Origin: Stenopsyche tienmushanensis
Lineage: Eukaryota; Arthropoda; Insecta; Trichoptera; Stenopsychidae
Reading direction: 5' to 3'
Length of the DNA stretch: 64,000 nt
Assembly (NCBI GenBank): GCA_008973525.1
Contig: WACJ01000402.1
Coordinates: forward strand, 1,178,001-1,242,000
Below are positions 13,701 to 28,700 of the stretch, piece after piece. The notes under the pieces are model-generated. The model saw nothing but the letters and a program-made list of their open reading frames with translations, was not told where the DNA came from and ran no database searches. The position numbers and the translations under genes were made by a program. Every line of letters starts with the position of its first letter. Position 1 is the first letter of the stretch.

Positions 13701-16700
13701 AGGGTACCGATAAAGCACAGAAAGAATCGAATTTTTTTGCACATAGTCGACACCTACCCAACAACATGGAGCATGATAAACCTTACCAGTTCAGAGCCAA
13801 GAATCTTTAGGAACAGAACAAGGACAAGAAGAACACCAAATATACGGCCTCGAGGAGAGGCATATGAAGAACTTCACTTTGCAACATTAACAGCATTGTT
13901 TTCCGTTAACTTTTATATCGTTTTAAAATCGCCGAACTGAGCAGGTTGGCCTGAAATAGGAAAGCGCTCAGTCTTGAATTTGCTTGGGTAAGTTGCACAT
14001 GGATGGGGAGACACCCTCAGTTGGTGTAGGAGCGAATCCGAGATGTACTTAAGCGTCACGTATGTCTTCACCCTAGTCCGGCAACGCCTCAGCGAGGAAA
14101 GAAGGGACTGGACTTTGCACTCCAGAAAGCCCTTTCCAGTAGAATCAAAAAGATCGTCTAGAGTAGTTTTCCACTGTCTCTCTGAGTATGGCAGCGCATT
14201 AAATACGAACAAAGGTGTTTTAAAAATTATATCATTAAGGTGGGGCCTCCCTTCTGGTTAACTGGTTGACGCACACGTCTGGAATAACGATTTTCGTAAT
14301 TTATGAACGTAAAATTGGAGTTAAACCATCGCTAAAACACACAATTATTATTGTTTTAATCAATGACGGTATGCATCGACTTATCTGGCGCAAAAAGCAA
14401 GTATTATCTGCTGACGCATGACGGGATTTGACGGCTGTGTACGTCAAAGTGTTAATGTGTTCAGATAGTTGAGTTTCGTTTTTTGGCGTAAGTTTCCCCG
14501 CAGCACATCCAGTACCTGTTATTTAAATATTAAAACTTTGATTATGCAAATGATTGAGATAACACTGTATTTTATATTTAAAACATTCTAATAATATTTC
14601 ATTGTAGAAATTCATAATTCAATGTGAATATTAAAATGTTCTTATGATGCTTATTTACATTGAAATCAATTAAAAACCATCAGAACCATTATGTGCTTAT
14701 TTCGGCTCTATCTGCATTAGTTTCATTTTTTCATGTAAACCTAACAACCACTGATGAGATAGTTTTCAATCGTTGATGAATCAATTTTATTTCTGAGAAT
14801 CTTTAATTTTTTTCAAGTAATATGATTATTAATCCAAGGCTATCATCACATAGGCTAATCTTTGTTTGTGTTTATAGATGCCAGTCGAAGAATGGCCTAT
14901 TTGCGACTGTCTTATTTCTTTTCATTCCAAAGGATTTCCTCTCGATAAAGCGATAGAATATGAAAAATTAAGAAATCCGTATGTTATAAATAATCTTCAC
15001 ATGCAATACGATATACAGGTTTTTATCTTTGTATGATTATTTTTAATAGTGTATATTAATACATCTTGATTTAATTTCAAACAATCTCTCGTAGGATCGC
15101 CGTAAGGTTTACTCGATCTTAGAAAGTGAGGGCATTGAAATTCCGCGTTATGCAGTTTTAGACAGAGATTCTCCGGATCCCAAACGTAAGGTTTATTGAC
15201 TGTGCTTAATTTGTTTATTAAATTTAGTGTATTTAAATCATTAGCATTTTGTTTACTTTTAGATCATGAATTAGTAGAATCTGAAGATCATGTAGAAGTC
15301 AATGGAATAGTTTTTAATAAGCCTTTTGTGGAAAAGCCCGTTTCAGCCGAAGATCATAATATATATATTTATTATCCTACGTCAGCTGGAGGTGGAAGCC
15401 AAAGACTATTTAGAAAAGTATTCAATGGATCACTTTATATTATTTGTAAATGTTTACACAACGATTGCATATATTTATACCATTTATTTCAGATTGGGAG
15501 TAGAAGCAGTATTTATTCACCTGAATCCAGAGTTCGTAAGACTGGCTCGTTTATATATGAAGATTTCATGCCGACTGATGGTTCGTCTGATTTAATTTTT
15601 CAAATATATCTTGTAATACGTATATATTTAATTATGTATGCTACGCAGGGACTGATGTTAAAGTATACACTGTTGGACCTGATTATGCGCACGCCTGAAG
15701 CACGAAAGAGTCCCGCTTTAGATGGTAAAGTTGAAAGAGATTCAGAAGGGAAGGAGATTAGGTATCCTGTGATATTATCCAATCAAGAGAAATTAATCTC
15801 GAGAAAAGTTTGTCTTGCGTTTAAACAAACTGTGTGTGGTTTTGATTTATTGAGGTATTTATTATTCATAATCACTGATACTTTATTATGCTATTTTTCG
15901 TCGTTAAATACGTTTTTATTTTATTCTTTTAGAGCCAATGGGAAATCATTTGTATGTGATGTAAATGGATTCAGTTTTGTTAAAAATTCTAATAAGTATT
16001 ATGATGATTGTGCTAAAATATTAGGAAATATGATACTAAGGGAGCTCGCTCCCACTCTTCATATCCCTTGGTCTGTGCCATTTCAATTAGATGATCCACC
16101 AATTGTGCCTACAACTTTTGGTAAAATGATGGAATTAAGATGTGTCGTAGCGGTTATTAGACACGGTGATAGAACGCCCAAACAAAAGATGAAAGTTGAA
16201 GTTAGACATCCAAAGTATGTATAAAACCAATTAAACGACAATGCATCTTAAAATTTGGCATAAATCCTTAAATATAATTTACGTTTTAGGTTTTTTGAAA
16301 TCTTTGAGAAATATGATGGCTATAAACACGGTCATGTTAAATTAAAACGTCCAAAACAATTACAAGAAATTTTAGATATAGCACGCGCTCTCTTAGCTGA
16401 AATCCACACACGTCATGCTGATCCTGAAATTGAAGAAAAACAAGGAAAATTGGAGCAATTAAAGGGCGTCCTTGAAATGTTTGTATTTAAGATAGTGCCT
16501 GGATCTGAATTATTGAATTTTCTTTCTTAATATTATACTGGAGTAACTGGTGAAGTGAAGCAGGGTGGTTACGATGCAATACGGTGATTACGACGGGAGA
16601 GAGGAAGGCAGTGTTAGTCTTTGAAGCGTGAACAAGCGCGCGCATGCTTTTGGATCCTAGCCCTTCAGCCATGTTAAACTTGGCTTTTCCAGCATTTTTT

Positions 16701-19700
16701 GTGTGATGGTTGTAGCTCTTAACAATTGACTTTCTTCTTTAAGTGCCGTGCACTCCAAGTGCATCGGCAACCAGCAGCTGAAGCTTGATCTTATTTGCAG
16801 CAGTGCAATGGTATTAGTGAGTGTCCAGGTTTCCTTTCATAGCAACACTTCATAGCAGCTGTAGCTCTACGAAGTAGCGCCTTGAGTTGGGAATGCTCCC
16901 ATACAGGAACATTTTCGATGCATTGCAACTCCTGGGCGGCCCGAATAGTGCTCTATAACATGCGTTATATTGCACCCGGAGCTGTCCCATGCTGCTCTAT
17001 TGGAAGTGTATCCAAAGCTCTCCCGTGTAAAGGGACGTAAAATATGTTAGGAAAGCTAGTAGAAGCATGGCGCTAACGTGTTTCCTCAAAAGCAGATAGT
17101 TCTTCTTCTATCTATATCAGCATCATCTCTGAGTTCGTTATTGAGATTATCCGTGATATTTAAACTCTCGTATTATCTTAAGCTGTCTTGCCTCGATGGA
17201 TACGGGTGGGACATAATCCGGGGTCTTACCGTATCGAAATACCATCACCACTGACATTGCACGACTGTACTTAACAATCCTCGCAGATCGTCGATGTTTG
17301 TGGCCAACAACACGGTATCATAATTTCTTATATTATTGATACTCCTGTTTATTATCATTCATCGATAATCGAATGCCAATCGTCGAAATCTATTTGGCGT
17401 CATAATAACATATTTTATTTTAAATAATGTAATGTTTTCATAATTATGTTTTATTTATTAGGTATGGTCATTTTTCGGGAATTAATCGCAAAGTACAGAT
17501 GAAATATCAGCCCCGTGGACGTCCAAGGGGCTCCAGTTCAGATGATGGTAACACCAATATCAGCCGTATGCACATTTGTTTTGATCTCTTTCATTAGTTT
17601 TTATTGACAGCATGAAATTTTGTTGTGAGAGAAAAGGAAATTATAAGTCATTTACTTCTCATATTTGCCATTTTATTTTTGAAGCTTTAAAATTAGTGTT
17701 CTTTTTTTGCTCATGTTGATGTTTTTTTAATTAACAAACACAAACAACAGGATTTTATAGCTTATATATTTAAGTATGAGTTTAATTTAATTCATATTGA
17801 ATTACCTGATACCATTACTGAAGTACTCAAATAAATTAATATGTTATTTATGTTCTTTTAACCCTTTGATTAGTGATTTAATGTTTATAGCACAAACATT
17901 CCGGGAATAAGTTAGTTAAATTTAATTAAAACATAACAAAACAATAAAACAGATCGATAACATAATGTTTGACATGATAATTTTAATAAGTAAAGTGCTA
18001 TGGAGAACTATCCATACCATGTGCGTGTATACTCTTCAAAGGGTTAAATGTAAATAACGGTTCTGGTTAAAGACGACTGCATGGCTTGGTAAACTTTTTG
18101 AAAATATAAATCATTTTAAGTTGCTCTCACTCGTTTTCTCCTTCGATGTGTAAATAAATTATTGATATACTAAACACTTAAATTAAATATTGCACATGTA
18201 AAGCAGAGATAGTAAACCTTTTTATTCCTACCCCCCCATTTTTGTATCTCTGTAAGTAATAAAATTATATAATCGCTCACCATTTATATAACCATCGAAA
18301 AAGAGAAAAATTTGGGGACATTTTAAATCGATTAAAACAATATATTATTAGTATTGATTTGTCTTTTAATTTTTACTATCGGAGTCAATGTTATATTGAA
18401 TTACATTGAAGGTATTTACGCAGGTAAAAATAGCATTATATATGTTATTACTTCGATGTAATTAATTTTTTTCAGTGTAAATGCTTCACACACACTGGAT
18501 CTTGGGGCGCTTTAAGGATTTGATCCATGATCGACTGCCTCTTTGATTGTTGTTGAGTAGTATAATTTAGACCAATGTTGATTTATTTTTACATTATTTG
18601 GTTTTGCTGTTTCGTTTATAGAATCTTTTTTGTAATAGCCTTGATTTTTCACGCTGATAGATCTTACACTTTCACATAGAAAACTTCAAACTTGTTATTA
18701 CTGCCATGAATGCACTATTTACTTGAGTAAAGATAAACTATTAGATTTCCTTGTTCAACGTAGAGTAATATTATATAATTGATGTGATTTTGTATTAATT
18801 TCTGATTAAAAAATATATTCATAATTGAAAATTAAAAACGTCCGTTTTATATTAGGGGGACCCGAAAGTATTCGAAAGACGAAGAAAACGCAAGGTACCC
18901 ATCCTACCCCATAACACTCATTCTATTCGTTTTTCTGATGAGTTTTAAATATCTTTGTACAGAGGCCCATAGTACCACCGTGTAAATACAAGTAATTTTA
19001 CCCTTAACAATAAAAAAAAATCTGTTGCACAAAAATGACGTTTAACAATATCAGTCATTAATAGTTGCCGGCGAAAAGAAGCTGTTATAATTATTCAGTT
19101 TTACCCTTGGTAAATCATTCGTATTGGTGATTATAGGGTATCATTAAATAGGGATGTGTTATTTTGTTAAAGTTAAATAAATGCTTGAAAAAAATCAGCA
19201 ACTATTTATGACTCAACCTAATAGTTTAAAAAAAATTAACACACAAAGATGTTTCCGTTACTGCATCTGGACACAAATTGAGCTCAAACATAAGGTCTCA
19301 AAATGTTCGAATACTTTCAAGTCCCCCTAATATAAACAATAGCTTAAAAATCTTATAAGGAAGAAATAAGCTGCTCGACTTGAAATACAAATCAATATTT
19401 TTTCATCATCAAAATAATATTATATCGATATATTTTATATAATCTTAGAATTTAAATGAAAGCTATTCTCACAGGTCTAAAATTTTTAATATTTACATTT
19501 AATATATAAACCTTTTGTTATGCCCGTTGAAGAATAGTTTTCTTTTAATCACATAAATTAAATTGTACAAAAAAAGTATTGCTGTTATTAGCTTTATTTT
19601 ACAAGTTTTCCTTTTTATTTTTACAATTTCAAATATGTGCAAGATAATGCAAGGTCAATGTGGATATAGTTATAATTTTTAAAGTAATTTAAAATAATTT

Positions 19701-22700
19701 TTGCTATGCTAAGTCATATTTGTCTACATTTGCCTCGTGATTATAGCATATGATATTGATCAATGCGTGTTAATATTATATTTTGATATTACAGCTGACT
19801 GCTCCGGGCTATCCTTCGCTTGTTCTTATTTTAAAATGGGGAGGAGAACTTACTCCTGCCGGTCGAATTCAAGCTGAAGAACTAGGAAGGATATTTAGAT
19901 GCATGTATCCTGGCGGTCCAAGGGCGTCATATTGGAGGTATGTTTATGATCTAATGATTTATTACAATAATTAAAATATTTATTTAGGCTCAAGGCTCTT
20001 TTCGCTCGGGCGAACCAGCAACTCGAGTCCACAGTCAGCCGCTCCCGCTTATTTAATGAGTTCTTTACAGTTAACTTAAAATAATTTTAGACACAATAGA
20101 ACACTTTAAACTTGTATATTTTAACATTATACATATTTTCATAGTTCATTGAAGGATATTTGTTAAACATTATGTTCTATATTTTTGCTTCTTATGGTAT
20201 TTTATAAAACATTCTCCAAGGTGCATTATTGGCTTGTTGGGGCAAGTGTCACAGTAGTAGACAGTTTGTCGCTTTTGGCCAGGCCTGGTTCGAAGGGAAC
20301 AAACTTTTCAATCCCTTTTTTGTCCAATCAAAATAACATACTTCCCCGAACACCTCATTGTCTTGCGAGCCAATCTTCAATGGCCTGATTTAGCCCCGTG
20401 TGTGTGGGGTTATCTGAAATCCCTATTTACACCGATCGTCCAACTATAGCATTAACCGGAACAGAGACTGATTGGCGTTGGACAATTGCCTATGTCATGC
20501 AAAGTTCCCCAGTACATACTGTGTTATTTAGAAAGATGATATTTATTTATATTGATTGCCTTAAGTACGTGGTGAATTATTTAACATAGAGAGGTGCATA
20601 AAAAACGTTTTGAATGTATTAACAATATTTTTTATGAAATCTACCATAATGCCGATTATGCAGTTTTATTATCGTTCTTTACTGGTATTCTCTTCTGAAA
20701 CACTTCTGCCGGCCATTTCAAATTGTATTAAAAACACTAGATATGTTGTCACAGGCCCCAATTATCATATACAGGATGGAAAAATCAATTGGGAAAAAAC
20801 CACACGCATGTAAATTCAACCTTTTGGTGCAACATTTGCAATGAAAACATTTCCACCTACAAATAAATTATAAAAAAATATATAATCCATTTTTTTATAT
20901 CTGTTATATTAAAAAGGCAAAACATACACTTGTCCTTGTAAAGTCATCGTCGTCATCGATGGTCATTTTATGCAATAAAACGCTCGACATATCGGCCTGT
21001 AAATATAAAATATTTAAATATACGATCACATTTTTCTATCATCATTTATACGATTGATACCTCGTCTTTAGTTTTCGCGCAAATGAACGATATTGCGTAG
21101 AGTTTAATAAAAAACATCAATCCCCAAATAGCTGCTGTCCATACTTTGGAATACGTCAATACGTAATTCTGATTGGAACTCAACATGAGATAAAAGAAAT
21201 ACAGTTGTGTTACTAGAACCACAAATGTAGTGCTCGTCGTTAATAAAATATGAAGTGAATATATCGAATTAATATCCTTCGTCAAGTTACATAATTTATC
21301 GTGTATTTCGCATAGGATATTTACTGATTCCGTATTTGACGATTTGACCTTTATACACTTCAGGTTTTGATACTGTTTACCGATGATGCTTACGTCCATT
21401 ATGCGATTATTTTTCTTTTGGAAATATTTCGATTTTTGCGTGTACGTATTGACATTTTCTAATGATAGATCTGCAATGTAAATATTCAAAGTTGTAAATC
21501 TGAAATGCATTTAATTAGATTATTTTTAATAGTCGAGTATTTTATAGTGCGCATCGGTAATTTTATATCTGTTATATACCTTTTATAAACCAAATATACA
21601 AAGCAAATAAATTGATACGTCGCTGTTACATTTACCATAAATATAAATACACATCCTATCCAATAAATATGGTTTAAAAGATCTGCCGAGTATGAAAATA
21701 GAGCATAGTCGAATGACAAAATTATGGCTATTATCGTGTATAATATTATCGTTACGATTGTAATTGTTCTGAACGATACTTTGTTTTCAACGTGAATATC
21801 AAGGCGCTTGAAATCTTCATCGATGTTTTCTAATTGTATCATCACATCGTTTTTTGTCTTTATATACAACACTGTAGTCAAGTATTGACATACGACCATA
21901 ACAATGCCATTCCCCGTACGAAATATATCAGAATATATTGAAATGTAGTCTGTTTGTGGAGCTTCTAAATTCCTTTTTGAAAATATCAATGTTGGATAAA
22001 TAAATGCAATTGTCAATAAAAGAAAAATTATTGATTGAAGTATGCCCAGTTTTGATAGCTTCCATTGCGTTTTTACTTTCCCGACGCTTAGCCTATACGG
22101 TGTTAAACCAAACAATTTTGATATTATATAAATAGAATATATGACATAATAAATATTAGTCGTTCTATGTTTTTTTGACGAGTTTTTCATTTGATATTTG
22201 TGATACGCGCACAACGAACATACTGATTGTTTCTAGATACTTTAATTTTATCCAATCATGAAATCCATTACATTTCCGACGCATTTATTATTCATGGCTT
22301 TTATGGAAATTACTAAACAATAATTTATTGCCTGTCGTCCTTGCTATATTGACTAGTTGAGTAATTAAAGCGTAAATATTTAAATATTGTCTGGAGAATA
22401 GCTTGATATTCTTTAATTTAACGAGTGCAACAATCGTCGCAAATAAATATACCTTTAACTGTTTTTACTATAGCGTATCTTTTAATTGGAAATTAAGTAT
22501 GAGGGTAGTCCCAGAAGTATCTAACCTGATGTATATGGCGATTGTGGTTTAACTCGTTCCCGAAGGTAGCATTACCACCGAGCTTCATTTAGAACGCTCA
22601 CCCAGCGGGTCTCCAGAATGAACGTATGAACGAACGCTTTCACAACCATCTCGATTGGGAGTGTGGGAGATTTGTAAAGACTGAATAGCTTAATGCTAAG

Positions 22701-25700
22701 AGTCCAGTCCCCCCCCCCTTTCCTCGCTATGGCGTTGCTTGGGTAGTAGTAAAACTTTTCCAGGTCTATTATTCTGTTCTATGGCTTCGTTGTTCTCAAA
22801 GTGTAAATTTGATAATAATAATTCAAATCATTACGAGACATTCTGCTACGTGGAAACAAATTGTAAATAGGATCCGTTGACCAACATCTAGTAAGGGGTG
22901 TCTGTACTAAACCCATCCAAATCATCAGTCCAATAAATGTTTCAATTTCTTCGGAAGTGGTGGGTTTCCATCTGTGTTTTTGTGTTTTGTTTGTTAGATC
23001 GAGTACTTCTGGGATTATCCTCGTACTATAGCGAATCTGCTCTCATTGAGGTCGCAATAAGCGAAGGTTACCTGTAATCAAATGTACTTTTAATAACAAT
23101 GAATATGCTTTATTTTTAAGGCGATTCTGCTGGAGCTCAAGGGCTAGGTCTTCTGCGGCTTCATTCGACTTTTAGACATGATTTGAAAATTTATGCTTCC
23201 GACGAAGGGCGGGTTCAGATGACGGCGGCTGCTTTTGCCAAAGGACTGCTAGCCCTGGAAGGAGAATTGACACCAATTTTAGTGCAAATGGTTAAAAGTG
23301 CCAATACCAATGGACTTCTTGACAACGATTGCGATTCCAGTAAATATCAGAATATGTAAGAATATTCAGTTTTTGTCGTGCGTACATTTAAGTTTGGCAT
23401 TTACAACGAATATTTCTTTTGCAGGGCAAAAGCTCGCCTTCACGAATTGATGCAGGAAGATCATGATTTTACGCCGGAAGAAAGAGCTAAAATAAATCCT
23501 GGGAATGCCCTCAGTATCAATCAAGCGCTAGATTTTGTAAAAAATCCAGTCAGATGCTGTAGTCACGTTCATAAGCTAATACAGTCACTCATGAACATTG
23601 TACATATCAAGAAAGATGATCCAAAAACTAAAGGTATTGTATTTGAATAAATTATACTATAAATTAGTATTTGCGTATCGTTTAATTACATTTTATTATT
23701 GATATTTTAGATGCAATATTATATCATGGGGAAACTTGGGAATTAATGGGTCGAAGATGGGGAAAAATTGAAAAAGACTTTTGTACTAAGAGCAAATCTT
23801 TCGACATATCAAAAATTCCCGATATATACGATTGCATCAAGTATGATTTACAGCACAATCAGCACACGTTGCAATTTGAACAAGCAGAAGAACTTTATAT
23901 TTATGCCAAGTATTTAGCCGATGTTGTAATACCGCAGGTAAAATTATAAATAAATTTAAATTGTTTTTAAATTCATAATTTCTATTTATAAATTCATATG
24001 CTTCGATTTTAGGAATACGGTTTAACTGTTCAAGAAAAGCTGACAATAGGTCAAGGAATATGTACACCGTTATTGAAGAAAATCAGAGCTGATTTACAAA
24101 GAAACATTGAAGAGTCGGGAGAGGAAAATGTCAATAGATTAAACCCAAGGTGAATGAAAACATATGCGTACTCCTAACAATGTTGTGTTTAAAATATTCA
24201 ACTTTAATTTTATAAATTAATTTTTCCAGATATAGTCATGGCGTTTCAAGTCCGGGTCGTCATGTCAGAACGAGGCTTTATTTCACTAGCGAAAGTCATG
24301 TTCATTCGCTTCTAACCGTATTGAGATATGGTGGTCTATTGGATGTTAGTCATTTTTTATTTGGTCTTTAAATTAAATTTAAATTCTCATATAAAACGCT
24401 TTATAATATAATTTAAAATTGATAAAACATGATAGAAAAATTAATCTTTCAATAGGTTTTAAAAGACGAACAGTGGAGACGCGCAATGGAGTACGTTTCA
24501 ATGGTTTCTGAACTAAATTATATGTCGCAAATTGTCGTCATGCTCTATGAAGACCCGACGAAAGATCCCTTTTCAGAGGAGAGGTATTTATTTATTTTTA
24601 TTTCTCCAACGAATCTATCGTACAAACCCTCGCTTAAAATAAAATCATCATTTTTTTTTCCAGATTTCATGTCGAATTACATTTTAGTCCAGGCGTTAAT
24701 TGTTGCGTTCAAAAGAATTTACCGCCCGGTCCGGGTTTTAGGCCTCATAGTCGAAATGAATCAGTAAATGCCAAAAATTCTGTAAGTAAATTGATGAATT
24801 AGAAATAAAAATTGAGCATTAAGAAGGCTTATTCAATAATTTCTTTATTTTTAAGGGTTGCGAAGAAGTGAAATGCATCGAAGAAGAGAGCGAATTAATG
24901 TTTGATGAAGATCAGACTGGCAGTCAAGAAACTCTAAGAGGCGTAAGCTATATATTATTTTACTTGTATTGTAACGTGGCACCCTTGCAAAATTCCTGGA
25001 GTCCAGTTATCTATATCGCAGGCTGCACTTTTACAGTCCCTCGAATAGGTAGTGACGGTATCCCCCGGGCGAGTTTTCAATGACACACAGCTGCTATGTC
25101 ATTTATGACGTCTGCGACAAGGGTTTAACAAGGAGACAAATTTTAAAGACGTGATCTTTAGGGCATATTTATTTGATCCAATTCGGATCGGCGGTGGTTA
25201 CGAGGTGTAGACGACTCTCATGATGGACAATGGCTGACTGTAAAGTCAACTAGTGTCATGGATCTCCGATTCTCTGCGCCTCAGGAGCTTGGTGGGTGAT
25301 CAGCAGGTCGGCGGTTTTACAGGGTAGTTTTGTGGATCAGTGACGGTGGCAGGCGAAGGCACAGGCGCAGTTTCTCTTTCTTTTTCAATATTTGAAATGT
25401 GGTTTATTAATTTTAATAGAAAATGGAAGGAGAAAGAGAGAAGTAATATTAGAGTATATAAATGCTGGTGCATTTCAAAGTATGATTAGTCGCCGATGGT
25501 CGTCTGACCTGTACAGACGTGTCTGCACCCACCCCTGAATTTTTCGCTGCTACGTATTCAGCATTAGGTTGAGATCATGGATTCTGACAGTCACCATGTG
25601 CAAAAAATCCATTCAAACATTATTATTCCACACTATGGCTATATGATGCAAAATTAATTTTAAACAATTTACAAAATAAAAATTGTGCTAAAGCAAAACT

Positions 25701-28700
25701 GTGTTAACCCTATTGGACCGTAAATCATGAGATAAGGTTTTGCATCTCATCATACACTCGTGCATCGATGGCAAAGTCATGCCATAAAGGAACCCCTATA
25801 CGTCTAAACATTCTCAATATATTTTTATTTTATAGAAACTCGCAAATGTGCACACTTCACATTCAACAAAAAATCTTTTAATTGTCATAAAACTTAGGTA
25901 TAATTAACTGAAATCACTATCGTCAGATAAGCTATTAAGCTCTTTCAACAAAGATAAGATGACTTTCGTTCGCGTTGTCTTGAGAACAGGGGTTTGTTTT
26001 GATAATTATGATATTTGCATCATTCTTATCATTGACCAATTTTGTTATTCCCCCTTGACTGTTCTGGAGTGGCGTCATTAGCTTAGTATCACCACTTCTT
26101 TGTAAAACCTACTCCTTCAAAAATAAACTGGCAGGCTTGCACGGTAACCCTGTCTTTTTATTTTCGCAACACATTAATAGGCAAAAATAGCTGAACGACA
26201 GAAAGCAGATACCATGCATGTTAAACATTAAGAAATATTCCGAAGAAACGAATAAATATTGTGTGCTATCAACAGTGTTAAGGTTCATTTATTGAGCCTG
26301 GTTCATTATCAAGCTTGTTACATGCCACAGCAGAGCTGACGAAAAAGTGACCATAATCTGTTAAGAATAAATTCATAGTTCTAATCCAGAATTTCATAAG
26401 TTTATTTTTTATCTTCCTTACTTATTATAGGAAGCCGCTGATGATGCTAGACCGAGTCCAGTAATTACACCCGTTAAGTCTAGAAGTCATCTTAAGCCAT
26501 CTGACCCCATTCCAATTTGGTAATATTACTATTATTTAATTTTTCAAACGTATGTAATGCTTTTCGCTTCGCTGAAATTGTAATTTTAAATATTGATTTT
26601 AAAACTTCAAATAGTAATTTCCATCACACCGTTAGTGGTCATGAGGCGATGGAGCTTGCCAAACGCTTGAACGAAGAGCTTCAAAATTCAACAAGCGTTC
26701 AAGGTGCTCCCGATTCGTCATCATTAAGACAAAAGAATCACGGATCACCGGAACCTCGAGCACGTAGCTTAGATCAGCAAAAGCCAGCCCACGAAAGTGC
26801 AGGTATGCTTGTTTATTTCAAAGAAAAATACATACATATCGTGTAAAAAATTAATAATTCATTCATATTACACAAAGTTAAGGTGAAATAAATTATAATA
26901 GTTTGTCAGATATTTGATATATCACATATTTGATATATTTTGTACACTAGTTTATATCGCTGGGCTACGGTTAAACGTTGATATCAACCATTTCCTGGTG
27001 GTATATACACGTGTACAAAGAAAATAACTAGCATTTTGTGCAATTATATTCATGAAAAATATATGCAAATTCTAATCAAAGTTCACGGTATCTTTATGTG
27101 AAAACGCAAGTCCAGCTGTAAAATATTAATTGTAATTTGGCTGGGAAGTGGTACAAAGAAGTGCAAATATTTGCGTTCAATAATAGGAATTCTAAAATTC
27201 GACGTATTTATTTATTTAATTGTGATTCTTAAAACAATTACGGATGATAAATTTATTTCACGTTATTCATTATCGCAAAGTTTTTAAATGTTACATATGG
27301 ATTTGCTATTTGTCTGAATAATCCTGAATGAACCGAATGTAACAATGCTTTGTCAGGATTATTAATATCGATGTTCAGCATGACCCAATTTGATGTCTGC
27401 ATCTTTGTAAAAACCATTCTTCAAACTTGAACCTGAATTTTTATTGATTTGTTTATGTGAATGCATTATCATGTCTTAATTCACATAGTGTTTTTGATGT
27501 AGTTACTTATTATAATAGCATGGATTTATAATTAGTGGAAGGAGTATGTCGGGATAAACAACTTTCGTCCGTCAAGCGTAATGTCGCTATGGATAAGCCA
27601 CATTACCAAAGTCTGCAGTCGGTAAATAATCAAGGTACGCACACACAAATTATGTCAGTTTTTTTTAAAATATTAATCTGTTTGGATTCAATTTGCTCAC
27701 ACGATCGACGTGCTCGAGAAAAGGCTTTTGTATATGAAAAGCAAACGATCTTTTACTATCTTAGCATTTACAACATTTCTTTTAAATTTTTTAATAAGAT
27801 TACACACATTGGTCGTTCAGATTTTAATAGACGTAGATTCACGGTGTTTTAAATTGATAATATTAAGACTAGTATGATAACGTAAGGACTTAAATATAAA
27901 TTGACGGCAAGACGTTGGAATTTCATCATTGTCATACGATGTCTTATAAATTTTAATCCATGGTGTGAAATCGGCTTAAAGGCTTTATTTACTTTTCTTG
28001 TTTCTCTTAGTTTGTTTATTTGTTGTGCTGCCATTTACGTTTGTCTTATAACATTTGATGTTATTATATTTATGTTAAAAATCAGTATTAGCTAAACGCA
28101 TTGCAAATTCTTTTTTAAGTTTTAAAAGAAAGAACTGTTCGAATATTCCATGAATTTTCATATGCCATTCTTAGTAATTGAATCTAATTTTCAATGTAAA
28201 GAAACTCATTATTTTGTATAAATCGCATCCTTTATATTTTTATAAAGTTAATTTGCGCGACTTTCTGATTCGTAGTTTTCTTTGCGTATTTTTTAAAATA
28301 TGGTTGTCAGCTACGGCGCCTGTAGATTTAAAATTAAGATGCTTGAGGCTATCTGGACCGTTAAAATCAACAGCTTGCAATGCGTTGATTTTAGCGCGTC
28401 TGCTGACACTCTCTCACATTGCGCCAACACTTCCAACCAAATGATTTTATTAGAATCATTGAACCATTCATACAAATGCAATATTTTAAAGGCAATGACT
28501 GTTTAAGGGTTGAAATAGCCTTTTGTCTTAAGAGCTGCCTCATTTGCTGCTTTGACTTAAGAGCTGCCTCATTTGCTTGGATAAATCATCCACTTTGAAG
28601 CTCATCTTCCGTACTTAAATCACCAGATTTAATTTATTTAAACTATCTGTTAATACTTCCTGACGTCCAATATAATGTTCTTCGTATCCTCCGTCGTTTT

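Noticed and set aside
16479..16672. Minus-strand frame overlapping the PPIP5K donor, possible separate gene
   Set aside because: Its sequence belongs to the 3' part of the antisense LINE fragment.
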